The position numbers and the translations under genes are program-made. A stretch of DNA of 58,140 nucleotides from the NCBI RefSeq assembly GCF_900112425.1, contig NZ_FOLP01000033.1:1-58140 (forward strand), in the 5' to 3' direction. Shown here piece by piece: positions 33,633 to 41,806 of the stretch; positions within the stretch are counted from its first letter, which is position 1; each line of letters starts with the position of its first letter. Origin of the DNA: Variovorax sp. OK212. GTDB lineage: Bacteria > Pseudomonadota > Gammaproteobacteria > Burkholderiales > Burkholderiaceae_C. Under the pieces are notes generated by a model. The model saw nothing but the letters and a program-made list of their open reading frames with translations, did not search any database and had not been told where the DNA came from.

Positions 33633-34559
33633 ATGGATATTCGATCGATCGACCTGAACCTGCTCGTGATCTTCGAAGCGATGGCGCGGCACCGCAGCGT
33701 GAACCGCACCGCCGAGGCCGTGGGCCTGAGCCAGCCCGCCACCAGCGCCGCGCTGGCGCGGCTGCGCGCCGTGTTCGACGACCCGCTGTTCGTGCGCGCG
33801 GGCGCGCAGATGGAACCCACGCCGCGCGCGCAGGAACTCGCGCCTGCCGTGCAGCGCGTGGTGCAGATGATCCAGTCGGACATCCTGCAGCCCGCCGGTT
33901 TCGAGCCGGCCCATACCGGGCGCGGCTTCACCATCCTCACGCCCGACATCGGCGAGGTGGCCTTCCTGCCGGGCGTGCTGCGGCGGCTGCGCCAGGAGGC
34001 GCCGCACGTCACGCTGCGCGCGCTGGCCAAGCCCCGGCTCGCGGCGGCGCAGGCGCTGGAGGCGGGCGAGGCCGACCTGGCCGTGGGCTTCTTCCCCGAC
34101 CTGCACAAGGCCGGCTACTTCCAGCAGGCGCTGTTCAAGACGTCGTACGCATGCATCGCCTGCGCGCGCAACAGCGCCGCCGGGCCGCGCATGACGCTCA
34201 AGCAGTACCTGTCGGCGCGCCACGTGGTGGTGCGCCCCGACGGGCGCGAGCACCACATCGACCGCCTGATCGAGGCCAAGGGCTGGCAGCGGCACGTGAC
34301 CATGGAGCTGTCGCACTTCATGAGCCTGCTGGCGCTGCTGCCTGGCAGCGACCTGATCGCGACCGTGCCCGACGACATCGCCACCGTGGTGGGGCGGCAT
34401 GTGCCGCTGAAGAAGATCGAGCTGCCGTTTCGCCCGCCGCAGATCCAGGTGCAGCAGTACTGGCACCGCCGGCTGCACAGCGACCCGGCCAACCGCTGGC
34501 TGCGCAAGGTGTTCTACGAGGTGAACCGGCGGGACGCCAACGCGGAGATGCCGCTGTAG
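33633..34559 (+). CDS. LysR-family regulator of the aromatic cluster
   Basis: A 308-residue LysR regulator. The N-terminal helix-turn-helix reads LVIFEAMARHRSVNRTAEAV then GLSQPATSAALARLR, in the NodD-like MDIRSIDLNLL style. The effector domain contains LRALAKPRLAAAQALEAGEA and DLAVGFFPD. It is divergent from the Bug receptor gene over 140 bp that hold a dyad, TCCG (33594-33597) and CGGA (33612-33615), possibly its operator. By position it should control the cluster 28051-33492 in response to the aromatic substrate. Confidence 0.9.
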   Translation: MDIRSIDLNLLVIFEAMARHRSVNRTAEAVGLSQPATSAALARLRAVFDDPLFVRAGAQMEPTPRAQELAPAVQRVVQMIQSDILQPAGFEPAHTGRGFTILTPDIGEVAFLPGVLRRLRQEAPHVTLRALAKPRLAAAQALEAGEADLAVGFFPDLHKAGYFQQALFKTSYACIACARNSAAGPRMTLKQYLSARHVVVRPDGREHHIDRLIEAKGWQRHVTMELSHFMSLLALLPGSDLIATVPDDIATVVGRHVPLKKIELPFRPPQIQVQQYWHRRLHSDPANRWLRKVFYEVNRRDANAEMPL

Positions 34560-34619
34560 GCGCCTTCCGGGCGCTTTCGATGGAGCCGCAGGCCTCATCG
34601 AAAAAATTTTCATCGCACC

Positions 34620-34646
34620 GGAATAAGCCGCCCCCTGCGGCGTCTA
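34620..34646 (+). promoter_or_regulatory. Candidate ECF-sigma promoter of the DUF305 operon
   Basis: GGAATAA at 34620-34626 and CGTCTA at 34641-34646 have the spacing of group-IV (ECF) promoters. They lie 54 bp before the DUF305 start, ahead of an operon that encodes its own ECF sigma and anti-sigma factors, so autoregulation is likely. Confidence 0.6.
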
Positions 34647-34700
34647 CGTCTGCAACGGCCCACCAACAACCCCGTTGAGCCGACCCGACGAGGACACCCG

Positions 34701-35165
34701 ATGCAGATGAAGTTTCCACGCCGGCTGCTGCGCCCCGGCGCACTGGCCCTGGGCGCCGCGGCATTCGCCTGCGCGGCGGCCGCCTTCGCCGCGATGCACG
34801 CGCCGCCCGAGTCCGCGGCGGCGAATGCCATCTCGCGTTTCATGGACGTCTGCACCTCCGGCGACCCCGCGCTGGCGGGCTTTGCCGCCGAGAACGATGC
34901 GGCCATGGCCCGGATGATGGCCGGCATGAGCATCAAGCCGTCGGGCAGCGTGGACCGCGACTTTGCCGAAATGATGATCGCGCACCACCAGGGCGCCATC
35001 GACATGGCGCAGGCCGAGCTGCGCCACGGCGCCAACGAACAGCTGCGGCGCATCGCGCAGGAAATCATCGTGGAGCAGCAGCAGGAGATCGCCGCGATGC
35101 GCCTGGCGCTCGGCCAGCCGCTGCCGCCCTCCGTGCCCGCGCCCACGCAGACCGGGCGCCTCTGA
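34701..35165 (+). CDS. DUF305 family exported protein
   Basis: A 154-residue exported protein with a signal peptide (MQMKFPRRLLRPGALALGAA, then CAAAAFAAMH). The DUF305 core shows the histidine-rich pattern DFAEMMIAHHQGAIDMAQAE, with further methionines in AMARMMAGMSI. DUF305 proteins are ferritin-like four-helix bundles, often linked to metal handling such as copper. The ATG at 34701 is 54 bp from a likely ECF promoter and the gene is followed by the beta-propeller gene, so it is the first gene of a four-gene operon. Direct metal binding has not been shown here. Confidence 0.85.
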   Translation: MQMKFPRRLLRPGALALGAAAFACAAAAFAAMHAPPESAAANAISRFMDVCTSGDPALAGFAAENDAAMARMMAGMSIKPSGSVDRDFAEMMIAHHQGAIDMAQAELRHGANEQLRRIAQEIIVEQQQEIAAMRLALGQPLPPSVPAPTQTGRL

Positions 35166-35226
35166 AGACCCGCGGCATCCCCACCGTACCCCCACCGTAT
35201 CCCCTCGACGCAAGACACCACACAAC

Positions 35227-36705
35227 ATGAAACAGCACACCCTCTCCCGCTGGCTCACCGCCACCGCGCTGGCCGCCATTGCCGCCTGCGCCCAGGCCGG
35301 CCAGGCGCCGCTCGCGGCGGCCGATGCCGACATTCCCATGAGCCACCGCGACCGCGTGTACACGGCGGAGCAGTTCTCCAACACCGTGTCGGTCACCGAC
35401 CCCGTCGACAACAGGCTGCTGGGCGTGATCCGCCTGGGCGACCCCGCGCCCGGCAACTTCAGCCCGCTGTACCGCGGCCAGGTGCTGGTGCACGGCATGG
35501 GCTTCTCGCCGGACCACCGCACGCTGGCCATCGTGTCGATCGGCTCGAACTCGGTGAGCTTCATCGACACGGCTACCAACGCGGTGAAGCACACCACCTA
35601 CGTGGGCCGCTCGCCGCACGAGGCCTTCTTCACGCCCGACGGCAAGGAGGTGTGGGTCACGGTGCGCGGCGAAAACTACGTGTCGGTGCTCGACGCGGCC
35701 ACCTTCGAGGAAAAGACCCGCATCACCACGCCCAACGGGCCGGGCATGCAGATCTTCTCGCCCGACGGCAGGTACGGCTACGTGTGCTCGTCGTTCAACC
35801 CCGAGACGGTGGTGATCGACACGGCCAGTAAGCAGATCGTCGGCCGGGTGAAGCAGGACAGCCCCTTCTGCCCCAACATCGCCGCCACGCCCGACGGCAA
35901 GCAGGTGTGGATGACGCTCAAGGACATCGGCCGCACGATGGTGTTCGACGCGAAGCCGCCGTTCGCGGTGATCAAGTCGTTCGACACGGGACCGATCACC
36001 AACCACGTCAACTTTGCGGCCACCGCCAGGGGCAGCTTCGCCTACGTCACCATCGGTGGCCTCAACGTCGTCAAGGTGTTCCGCACCGACGACTTCTCGC
36101 AGGTTGCGACCATTCCCGTGGGCAAGCTGCCGCACGGCATCTGGCCCTCGGGCGACGGCAAGCGTGTGTACGTGGGGCTGGAGAACGCCGACGCGCTGGC
36201 CGCCATCGACACCGCGACGAACACCGTGGTGGCGAACGTGCCGGTCGGCCAGGCGCCGCAGGCCATCGCCTATGTGCCCAACGCGGTGCCGGCCGATGCG
36301 GGCGACGGCACGCAGGGCCTGCAGCCGCCGGGGCTGGCCGGCCAGGTCGCGCACCTCACGCTGGTGCCGGTGGCGGCGCGCAAGGAAGCCGCCACGACCA
36401 ATGCGCCCACCAGCGTCTCGCTGTTCGACCAGGGCCTGCTGCAGGTGCTGCAGGCCTCCGCGACCGGGCTGGAACCCAGGCAGCCCTATGTGCTGGCGCT
36501 GGCGGACAAGCCCGACGGCAGCGGCGCGCTGCAGCCGCTGGCGAACTTCACGACCAACCCGGCGGGCGCCGCGATCGTGAACGCGATCGGGCCGATCCGC
36601 CAGCAGGTGAAGGACGGCGCCGCGGGCGAAGCGCGGCGCTACCTGGTGATCGCGCCGCAGGCGGGCGGCAAGCCGGCGGCGCCGGTGCAGGTGCAGGCCC
36701 TTTGA
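35227..36705 (+). CDS. YncE-like beta-propeller exported protein
   Basis: A 492-residue periplasmic protein with a signal peptide (SRWLTATALAAIAACAQAGQ) and a seven-bladed propeller of 40-residue YVTN-type repeats. The blades are seen as NTVSVTDPVDNRLLGVI, then NSVSFIDTATNAVKHTTYVG, ENYVSVLDAATFEEKTRI and ADALAAIDTATNTVVANVPV. Such proteins mediate binding, for example in surface or metal-related functions; no catalytic site is predicted. A C-terminal region of about 120 residues outside the propeller, with LFDQGLLQVLQASATGLEP, has no recognised domain. It is the second gene of the ECF operon. Confidence 0.82.
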   Translation: MKQHTLSRWLTATALAAIAACAQAGQAPLAAADADIPMSHRDRVYTAEQFSNTVSVTDPVDNRLLGVIRLGDPAPGNFSPLYRGQVLVHGMGFSPDHRTLAIVSIGSNSVSFIDTATNAVKHTTYVGRSPHEAFFTPDGKEVWVTVRGENYVSVLDAATFEEKTRITTPNGPGMQIFSPDGRYGYVCSSFNPETVVIDTASKQIVGRVKQDSPFCPNIAATPDGKQVWMTLKDIGRTMVFDAKPPFAVIKSFDTGPITNHVNFAATARGSFAYVTIGGLNVVKVFRTDDFSQVATIPVGKLPHGIWPSGDGKRVYVGLENADALAAIDTATNTVVANVPVGQAPQAIAYVPNAVPADAGDGTQGLQPPGLAGQVAHLTLVPVAARKEAATTNAPTSVSLFDQGLLQVLQASATGLEPRQPYVLALADKPDGSGALQPLANFTTNPAGAAIVNAIGPIRQQVKDGAAGEARRYLVIAPQAGGKPAAPVQVQAL

Positions 36706-36745
36706 GGGCATTGCGCTTTCGCGCGATTGACGGCACCGTGCGTCC

Positions 36746-37309
36746 ATGAGCGACCTGATCCTGCTCGTCGAGCCGATGATCCCCGCATTGCGGCGCTATG
36801 CGCGCGCCTTGCTGCGGGACCGCGACCTGGCCGACGAGCTGGTGCAGGACTGCCTGGAGCGCGTGATCGCGCGCTGGGCGCAGCGCCGCGATGCGCAAGA
36901 CACGCGCTCGTGGGTCTTCGCGATCCTGCACAACCTGGCCGTGCAGCGCATGCGCCAGCAGTCGCGCCGCGGCCTGCACCTGGCGATGGACCAGATCGAC
37001 GAGGCCGAAGAGGCCGCGTTCAGCACGCCCGCGCCGCAGGAGCACCGCGTGCGGCACCACGAGCTGATGCGCGCGCTCGACGGCCTGCCCGAGGACCAGC
37101 GCGCGGTGCTGCTGCTGGTCGCGGTCGAAGACCTGTCCTATGCGCAGGCCGCCACGGCGCTCGACATTCCGGTGGGCACCGTGATGTCGCGCCTGGCCCG
37201 CGCGCGCCAGCGGCTGCATCGCATGCTCGACGGCGTCGACGCGATGCCCGCGGCCGGCCCACCGACGACCGGACCCTCGGCACACCCTCACCTGCGGAGA
37301 CTGAAATGA
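36746..37309 (+). CDS. ECF-type RNA polymerase sigma factor
   Basis: A 187-residue group-IV sigma factor. Region 2 is ALRRYARALLRDRDLADELV followed by QDCLERVIARW, and region 4 is LSYAQAATALDIPVGTVMSR then LARARQRL. It directs RNA polymerase to stress-type promoters. Its TGA overlaps the ATG of the next gene by four bases, the classic sigma/anti-sigma arrangement. The operon promoter at 34620-34646 suits an ECF factor, so this protein probably activates its own operon. The inducing signal is not known; DUF305 suggests metal or oxidative stress. Confidence 0.9.
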   Translation: MSDLILLVEPMIPALRRYARALLRDRDLADELVQDCLERVIARWAQRRDAQDTRSWVFAILHNLAVQRMRQQSRRGLHLAMDQIDEAEEAAFSTPAPQEHRVRHHELMRALDGLPEDQRAVLLLVAVEDLSYAQAATALDIPVGTVMSRLARARQRLHRMLDGVDAMPAAGPPTTGPSAHPHLRRLK

Positions 37310-38142
37310 ACGGCGATCCTCCTGACGGACGTCCCATCCTCGAAGAGGACCTGCATGCCTACGTCGACGAGGCGCTCGATGCGCAGCGCCGCCGCGAGGT
37401 GCGGGACTACCTGCTGGAACACCCCGAAGCCGCGCGCGAGGTCGAGGCCCACGCGCTGCACCGGCAGGAACTGCGCGCCGCGCTGGCGCCGATTGCCGAC
37501 GAGCCGCTGCCGCCCGGGTTGAACCTTGCGCGCATGGTGGCCGAGCATGAACGGCATGAACAGGACGAACGGCGCGCGCCGCATCGCCGCTGGCCCTGGG
37601 GCATGGCCGCGGCGGTGGTGCTCTCGCTCGGCGTGGGCGCCGGCGCGGGATGGTCGGTGCGCGGCGCGCCGGGCAGCGGCGACGCGGGCATCTTCGCGCT
37701 GGGCCGCGAAGCGGCGCGCAGCTACGACGTCTATGCATCGGACACCGCGCGGCCCGTGGAGATGGGGCCGTCGCAGCGCGCGGAGCTGGTCAGCTGGGTT
37801 TCTTCACGCCTGGGCCGCAAGGTGGCCATTCCCGATCTCACGCCCTCGGGCTACAGCTTCATGGGCGGGCGGCTGGTGATGACCGAGCACGGCCCGGCCG
37901 GACTTTTCATGTACGACGATGCCGGCGGCACGCGGCTGGCGCTGATGGTGCGCCCAATGGCGGTCGACCAGGACACACCCGTGATGCGGAAGATCGACGG
38001 CCCGCGCGCCGGCTATGCATGGGCCGACCAGGGGCTGGGCTACGGCGTGGTCGGCGCGAACGAGGCGGACGCGCTGCACCCGCTGGCGGACGAGATGCGC
38101 CGCCAGATCGGCGCGGACCTCAAGGTCAAGGTCAAGAGCTAA
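37306..38142 (+). CDS. Anti-sigma factor, membrane-anchored
   Basis: A 278-residue inner-membrane anti-sigma factor. The cytoplasmic N-terminus MNGDPPDGRPILEEDLHAYV followed by DEALDAQRRREVRDYLLEH is the usual sigma-binding helical domain (DUF/RseA-like zinc-less type; no HxxxCxxC site is seen). A single transmembrane helix, MAAAVVLSLGVGAGAGW, lies at about residues 102-118, and the rest (about 160 residues) would be periplasmic and could sense the signal. The start is the ATG at 37306 that overlaps the sigma stop. The C-terminal 11 bp overlap the end of the convergent LysR gene. Confidence 0.85.
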   Translation: MNGDPPDGRPILEEDLHAYVDEALDAQRRREVRDYLLEHPEAAREVEAHALHRQELRAALAPIADEPLPPGLNLARMVAEHERHEQDERRAPHRRWPWGMAAAVVLSLGVGAGAGWSVRGAPGSGDAGIFALGREAARSYDVYASDTARPVEMGPSQRAELVSWVSSRLGRKVAIPDLTPSGYSFMGGRLVMTEHGPAGLFMYDDAGGTRLALMVRPMAVDQDTPVMRKIDGPRAGYAWADQGLGYGVVGANEADALHPLADEMRRQIGADLKVKVKS

Positions 38143-39067
38143 CTGGCTGGCCAGGCCCGCGTGCGGTGCCGAGCCCCGTGGCCTGCAACGCGGCCAGTTC
38201 CTCCTCGGCCAGCGCCAGGAACCCCTGCCCCAGCTGCGACAGCGGCCGGTTGACGTTGCTCACGCTGTAGATGGGGAACTGCGGCGCGCCCGGCACCTCG
38301 ACGAAGGCCAGGCCCTCTTGCCGGTGCGCGCGCGCCGAGAGGTCGTCGACGAACGCGATGCCCGCGCCCGCCGCGGCCATGGCGCAGGCGGCGTAGCCCG
38401 ATCGCACCTCGGCGCCCACCTGGCGCGCGATGCCCTGCTGTTCGAGCCATTGGTCGATCAGCCGGGTCTGCGGCGCCTCGGGGCTGTAGACCACCAGCCG
38501 CTGGCGCAACGCGGCGGCCAGGTCGAAAGGCCGGGTCTGCAGCAGCGCATGCGCCTGCGGCAGCGCGCACAGCAAGGTCCACCGGCCGATCTCGCGCACG
38601 TCGAGCGCGGGGTGGTCCAGCGGCGCGCTGGTGATGGCCACGTCGGCCTCCTCGGCCACCAGCAGCTTGACGATCTCGCGCGTGGGCAATGTCTCGAAGA
38701 ACACCTTCGACTGGGCGAAGCGCTCCAGCAGCCGCGCGGTGGTGCGCGGCACCAGCTGCAGGCCGGTGTTGGCGCTGGCCAGCACGCGCAAGGTGGCGTG
38801 GTCGCCGAAGCGCAGGTGCGCCGCCACGTCCTGCAGGTGGTGCACGCCGAGGTAGACCTTCTCCACTTCCGCGTAGAGCGTGTGCGCCTCGGGCGTGGCC
38901 ACCAGCCGGCCGTTGCGCCGCTCGAACAGCGCCACGCCCAGCTGCAGCTCGAAATGCCGCAGCAGCCGGCTGATGCCGGGCTGCGACACGTGCAGCAGGC
39001 GCGCGGCATGGGTGGTGGAGCCGGTGGTCATGACGGCCCGGAAGACTTCGATCTGGCGCAGATTCAT
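38132..39067 (-). CDS. LysR-family transcriptional regulator
   Basis: A 311-residue LysR regulator. The winged helix begins MNLRQIEVFRAVMTTGSTTH followed by AARLLHVSQPGISRLLRHFE. The effector domain has SKVFFETLPTREIVKLLVAE and GAGIAFVDDLSARAH. It resembles the CysB-like or OccR-like group that opens MNLRQIEVFRAVM, often controlling nitrogen or amino-acid catabolism; the target is not shown by the context, since the neighbour downstream is an anti-sigma gene and the neighbour upstream is the caspase island. Its end overlaps the anti-sigma gene by 11 bp. Confidence 0.88.
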   Translation of the reverse strand: MNLRQIEVFRAVMTTGSTTHAARLLHVSQPGISRLLRHFELQLGVALFERRNGRLVATPEAHTLYAEVEKVYLGVHHLQDVAAHLRFGDHATLRVLASANTGLQLVPRTTARLLERFAQSKVFFETLPTREIVKLLVAEEADVAITSAPLDHPALDVREIGRWTLLCALPQAHALLQTRPFDLAAALRQRLVVYSPEAPQTRLIDQWLEQQGIARQVGAEVRSGYAACAMAAAGAGIAFVDDLSARAHRQEGLAFVEVPGAPQFPIYSVSNVNRPLSQLGQGFLALAEEELAALQATGLGTARGPGQPVSS

Positions 39068-39501
39068 GGCGCGAGGCTAGCGCAAGTGCGGTGCGCGCCT
39101 GCGGTGTTCGTGGGCCCGGGGCAGGGCGGCGCGGCAGCCGAGCACCTGGCCTGTGAAGGACTGGGCGCTTGGCATGCCATGGAATCGGTGCTGCGCCGAT
39201 CGAACCCTCGGGCACCCCTTCATCTCCCCATCGCAGAAGCGATCGCCGCGATCGTCAAGGTAATTGGGGGAATCACTCATCGCGATGCGCCTCCAGTGGC
39301 TGAAAGTACTCCCACGTTCGAGGGATTGCGGCTTGTGCATGCATCCTGCAAGCTCCGGAGGCGCGAGAAGAAGGCGAGCGGTGTTGCACCAACTGAAGTG
39401 CTTCAAGACGCTTGCTGCCGCCGAGATCACAGATACGACGGAAGAAGTTTGAAGCATCGATCCGAGCGCACGGATCCCAATCCACACTGAGGGAGCTGCA
39501 G
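39068..39501. other. Intergenic region before the caspase-hydrolase operon
   Basis: About 430 bp, with no recognised gene. The base composition changes within it from GC-rich chromosomal DNA to lower-GC DNA shared by the three-gene operon, suggesting an island border. The ribosome-binding site GGGAG lies just before 39502. Confidence 0.4.
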
Positions 39502-40632
39502 ATGGCACAACTGGTTTTTGTTCATGGTGTCGCTACTCGCGACACACCGGAATATCAGACGGCAGTCAAGAATCGCGACAAGCTTTTTCAAGAGCTTCTG
39601 TTTGCCGGACACGATGCCACGATCCACTCGCCGATGTGGGGCCAGTTCGTGCCGGCGATTCCGGGTGGGGTTTTCGACACCAACGGAGGAGTCGCGACCT
39701 TTTCCATCAATGTAGGCGCTCCTCCAGCTTTTGGCGGCGGCCTGATGGGGGATGGTCAAGCCGCGGCTGCGTCCGATGTTTCCATCGGTGCCGTTGGCAA
39801 ACAGGATCCGGTGGCGGCCCTTGATGCCATTTGCTCGGAGATTGTCGATCGGGCCGACCGTGAGAATCGGCACCTCAACCCCGAAGAACTCGACGCATTC
39901 CGTCGAGCGTTCGAACTCATCGCCTCAGACAGTGCCGCAACGGCATTCGCAGGCGATGCAAGTCCTCAAACGATCGCCGATCAACTGACCGTGGAGACGG
40001 CCAAAGCATACGGGTTCGGAAGTCTGATTGGAGATGCCGTCTCGGCTGTCACGGACCGGGTGCGCAACGCGGCTTCCACGCTTGGTTTCGACGCCGTAAG
40101 AGGAAGACTCAGCCCGGCGATTGGTCTCTTCATGAGCGACGTCTTCGTCTACCTGAAGAAAGGCGAGCACCGCGAGAAAATCAGAAGCGAGATCTGCAAG
40201 GCCCTCATCCAGGCCCATGAGAAGACGAAGGCGCAGAACGGTCCCTTCGTGGTGGTCGGGCACAGCATGGGGGGTGTCATTCTTGTCGACATGCTGACAA
40301 ATCCCGGTTCGGCGAATCTCCCGGACGGATTCAGCGTCGATGCCCTTCTGACTGTCGGGTCACAACCGGGGTTCTTCGCCGCCCTCGATCTCCTCGAGCA
40401 AAACTTGCCGCTCGGGTCGGCGCGCCGCAAGCCTGACTGCGTTGGGCACTGGCTCAATGTTTTCGACCCGATCGACCCTCTCGCTTTTCGAACGGACATG
40501 ATTTACGAGAATGCAGTCGACCTCGAATTCAATTCTGTAGCGGGAATCACGCAGGCGCATACGAAATACTTCCAACGCCCGCAGTTCTACGCACGCGCGC
40601 GCAAGCGGCTTCAGGATTTCGGGGTTCTTTGA
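39502..40632 (+). CDS. Alpha/beta hydrolase (lipase/esterase-like), first gene of caspase operon
   Basis: A 376-residue serine hydrolase. The start (ATG at 39502, GGGAG upstream) gives MAQLVFVHGVATRDTPEYQT, with the HG oxyanion motif in VFVHGV. The nucleophile elbow is GHSMGG (serine 255) in GPFVVVGHSMGGVILVDMLT. Possible acid and histidine partners are FDPIDPLAFRTDM and QAHTKYF, near residues 330-360. A large insert (about residues 55-235) separates the first strand from the elbow. There is no signal peptide. The next gene starts 10 bp after its stop, so the three genes form one transcript. It could be an effector that attacks lipids or esters once released by the caspase (inference). Confidence 0.78.
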   Translation: MAQLVFVHGVATRDTPEYQTAVKNRDKLFQELLFAGHDATIHSPMWGQFVPAIPGGVFDTNGGVATFSINVGAPPAFGGGLMGDGQAAAASDVSIGAVGKQDPVAALDAICSEIVDRADRENRHLNPEELDAFRRAFELIASDSAATAFAGDASPQTIADQLTVETAKAYGFGSLIGDAVSAVTDRVRNAASTLGFDAVRGRLSPAIGLFMSDVFVYLKKGEHREKIRSEICKALIQAHEKTKAQNGPFVVVGHSMGGVILVDMLTNPGSANLPDGFSVDALLTVGSQPGFFAALDLLEQNLPLGSARRKPDCVGHWLNVFDPIDPLAFRTDMIYENAVDLEFNSVAGITQAHTKYFQRPQFYARARKRLQDFGVL

Positions 40633-40642
40633 AGCCGCGCCA

Positions 40643-41806
40643 ATGACGATGCTGCTTGATCGCCCCGTTCAGGGCCCGAAGACCCACGCTTTTGTCATTG
40701 GGGTGGGCAAGTATCCGCATGCAAAGACAGGCATGGGCGTACAGGACAACCTTCGCAGGGTGCCCGATCTTCCCAGTGCGGCGGACAGCGCGAAACTGAT
40801 GTGCAACTGGCTGCTCGACAACCAGGACCGGCTTTGCGCCCCGCTTGGCACTCTGGACGTGCTGATATCGGACCCCATCACTCCCAACCACCGCTACCCG
40901 TGGGCAAGGGGGCCAGTCGACGCAGCCACCGAGGCCAACGTCGCGGCGAGGGGACTCCAATGGTTCAATCGTGTTGTCGCGGAGCCCGGCAACGTGGCGC
41001 TTTTCTATTGTTGCGGCCATGGCGCATCGCATTTGCAGCAACCTACGTTGTTTCTCGAGGATCTGAATCAGAACCTGACGAATGTCTGGACGCACATCAA
41101 TTTGGGCATGCTCGCGCATTCGTTGCAAAAGAACCAGTCCATCTCGGCCGCCTTCCTGTTTTCCGATGCATGCGGTCAATTCGTGCCTGAGTTCGAACTT
41201 GGAAAGGCGCAGGACTGCCGGTTCTTCGCTATGCCGAACCTGTTCGAGATATCCCGCAACCAGGTGTCGTTGCTATGCGCCGCTCCCGAGGGGCAACTGG
41301 CTTACGAGGGCGCCGACAAAGGAGGCAGCGACCTCATGTTCGGGCGCTTCACGCAGGCGCTGATCAAGGGGCTGAGCGGCTCCTCCGCGCGATGGTCCAA
41401 GAACAGATGGGGTGTCAGCAGTCGCGATCTGCTTGGCGATCTCAAATCCCTGCGCCGCGTCTTCTTCAGCCACTGGGGCGAGAACCAGCCCTTCGAGCCC
41501 TATCAATCCGTCACTCAAACGGACCCGATTCCGATCGTTTTTCCAGACAAGTTCGAATTGCCGCTCGTCATCATGACGGACCCGCCCGAGCGCATGTCGC
41601 ACTACAACTTCATCATCAGCAAGAAGAACGACCCGACACCGCCATGGCTGCAGAACAGGGATGCGGGTCACGCGAGCGCGTGGAACACAACCGTACCTCC
41701 GGGCCTTGATGCTCTCTACGCGGTCGCGGTGCAAGGGCAGAACCACTACCCATTGCTTTTCCAGCCGAAAGAACCCTTGTTCGACCAGTGGGTGTCAGTG
41801 CCATGA
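40643..41806 (+). CDS. Caspase-like (C14) cysteine peptidase
   Basis: A 387-residue caspase/metacaspase-fold peptidase. The first strand is HAFVIGVGKYPHAKTGMGV, the catalytic histidine is His126 in LFYCCGHGASH, and the cysteine nucleophile is Cys177 in AAFLFSDACGQF, so the dyad is intact. The C-terminal 120 residues (FSHWGENQPFEPYQSV onward) are strand-rich with no recognised family. Bacterial caspase-like peptidases often act as activated executioners in antiphage or cell-suicide systems. Its stop overlaps the next gene (ATGA at 41803). The substrate specificity (acidic or basic residue) cannot be read reliably. Confidence 0.82.
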   Translation: MTMLLDRPVQGPKTHAFVIGVGKYPHAKTGMGVQDNLRRVPDLPSAADSAKLMCNWLLDNQDRLCAPLGTLDVLISDPITPNHRYPWARGPVDAATEANVAARGLQWFNRVVAEPGNVALFYCCGHGASHLQQPTLFLEDLNQNLTNVWTHINLGMLAHSLQKNQSISAAFLFSDACGQFVPEFELGKAQDCRFFAMPNLFEISRNQVSLLCAAPEGQLAYEGADKGGSDLMFGRFTQALIKGLSGSSARWSKNRWGVSSRDLLGDLKSLRRVFFSHWGENQPFEPYQSVTQTDPIPIVFPDKFELPLVIMTDPPERMSHYNFIISKKNDPTPPWLQNRDAGHASAWNTTVPPGLDALYAVAVQGQNHYPLLFQPKEPLFDQWVSVP

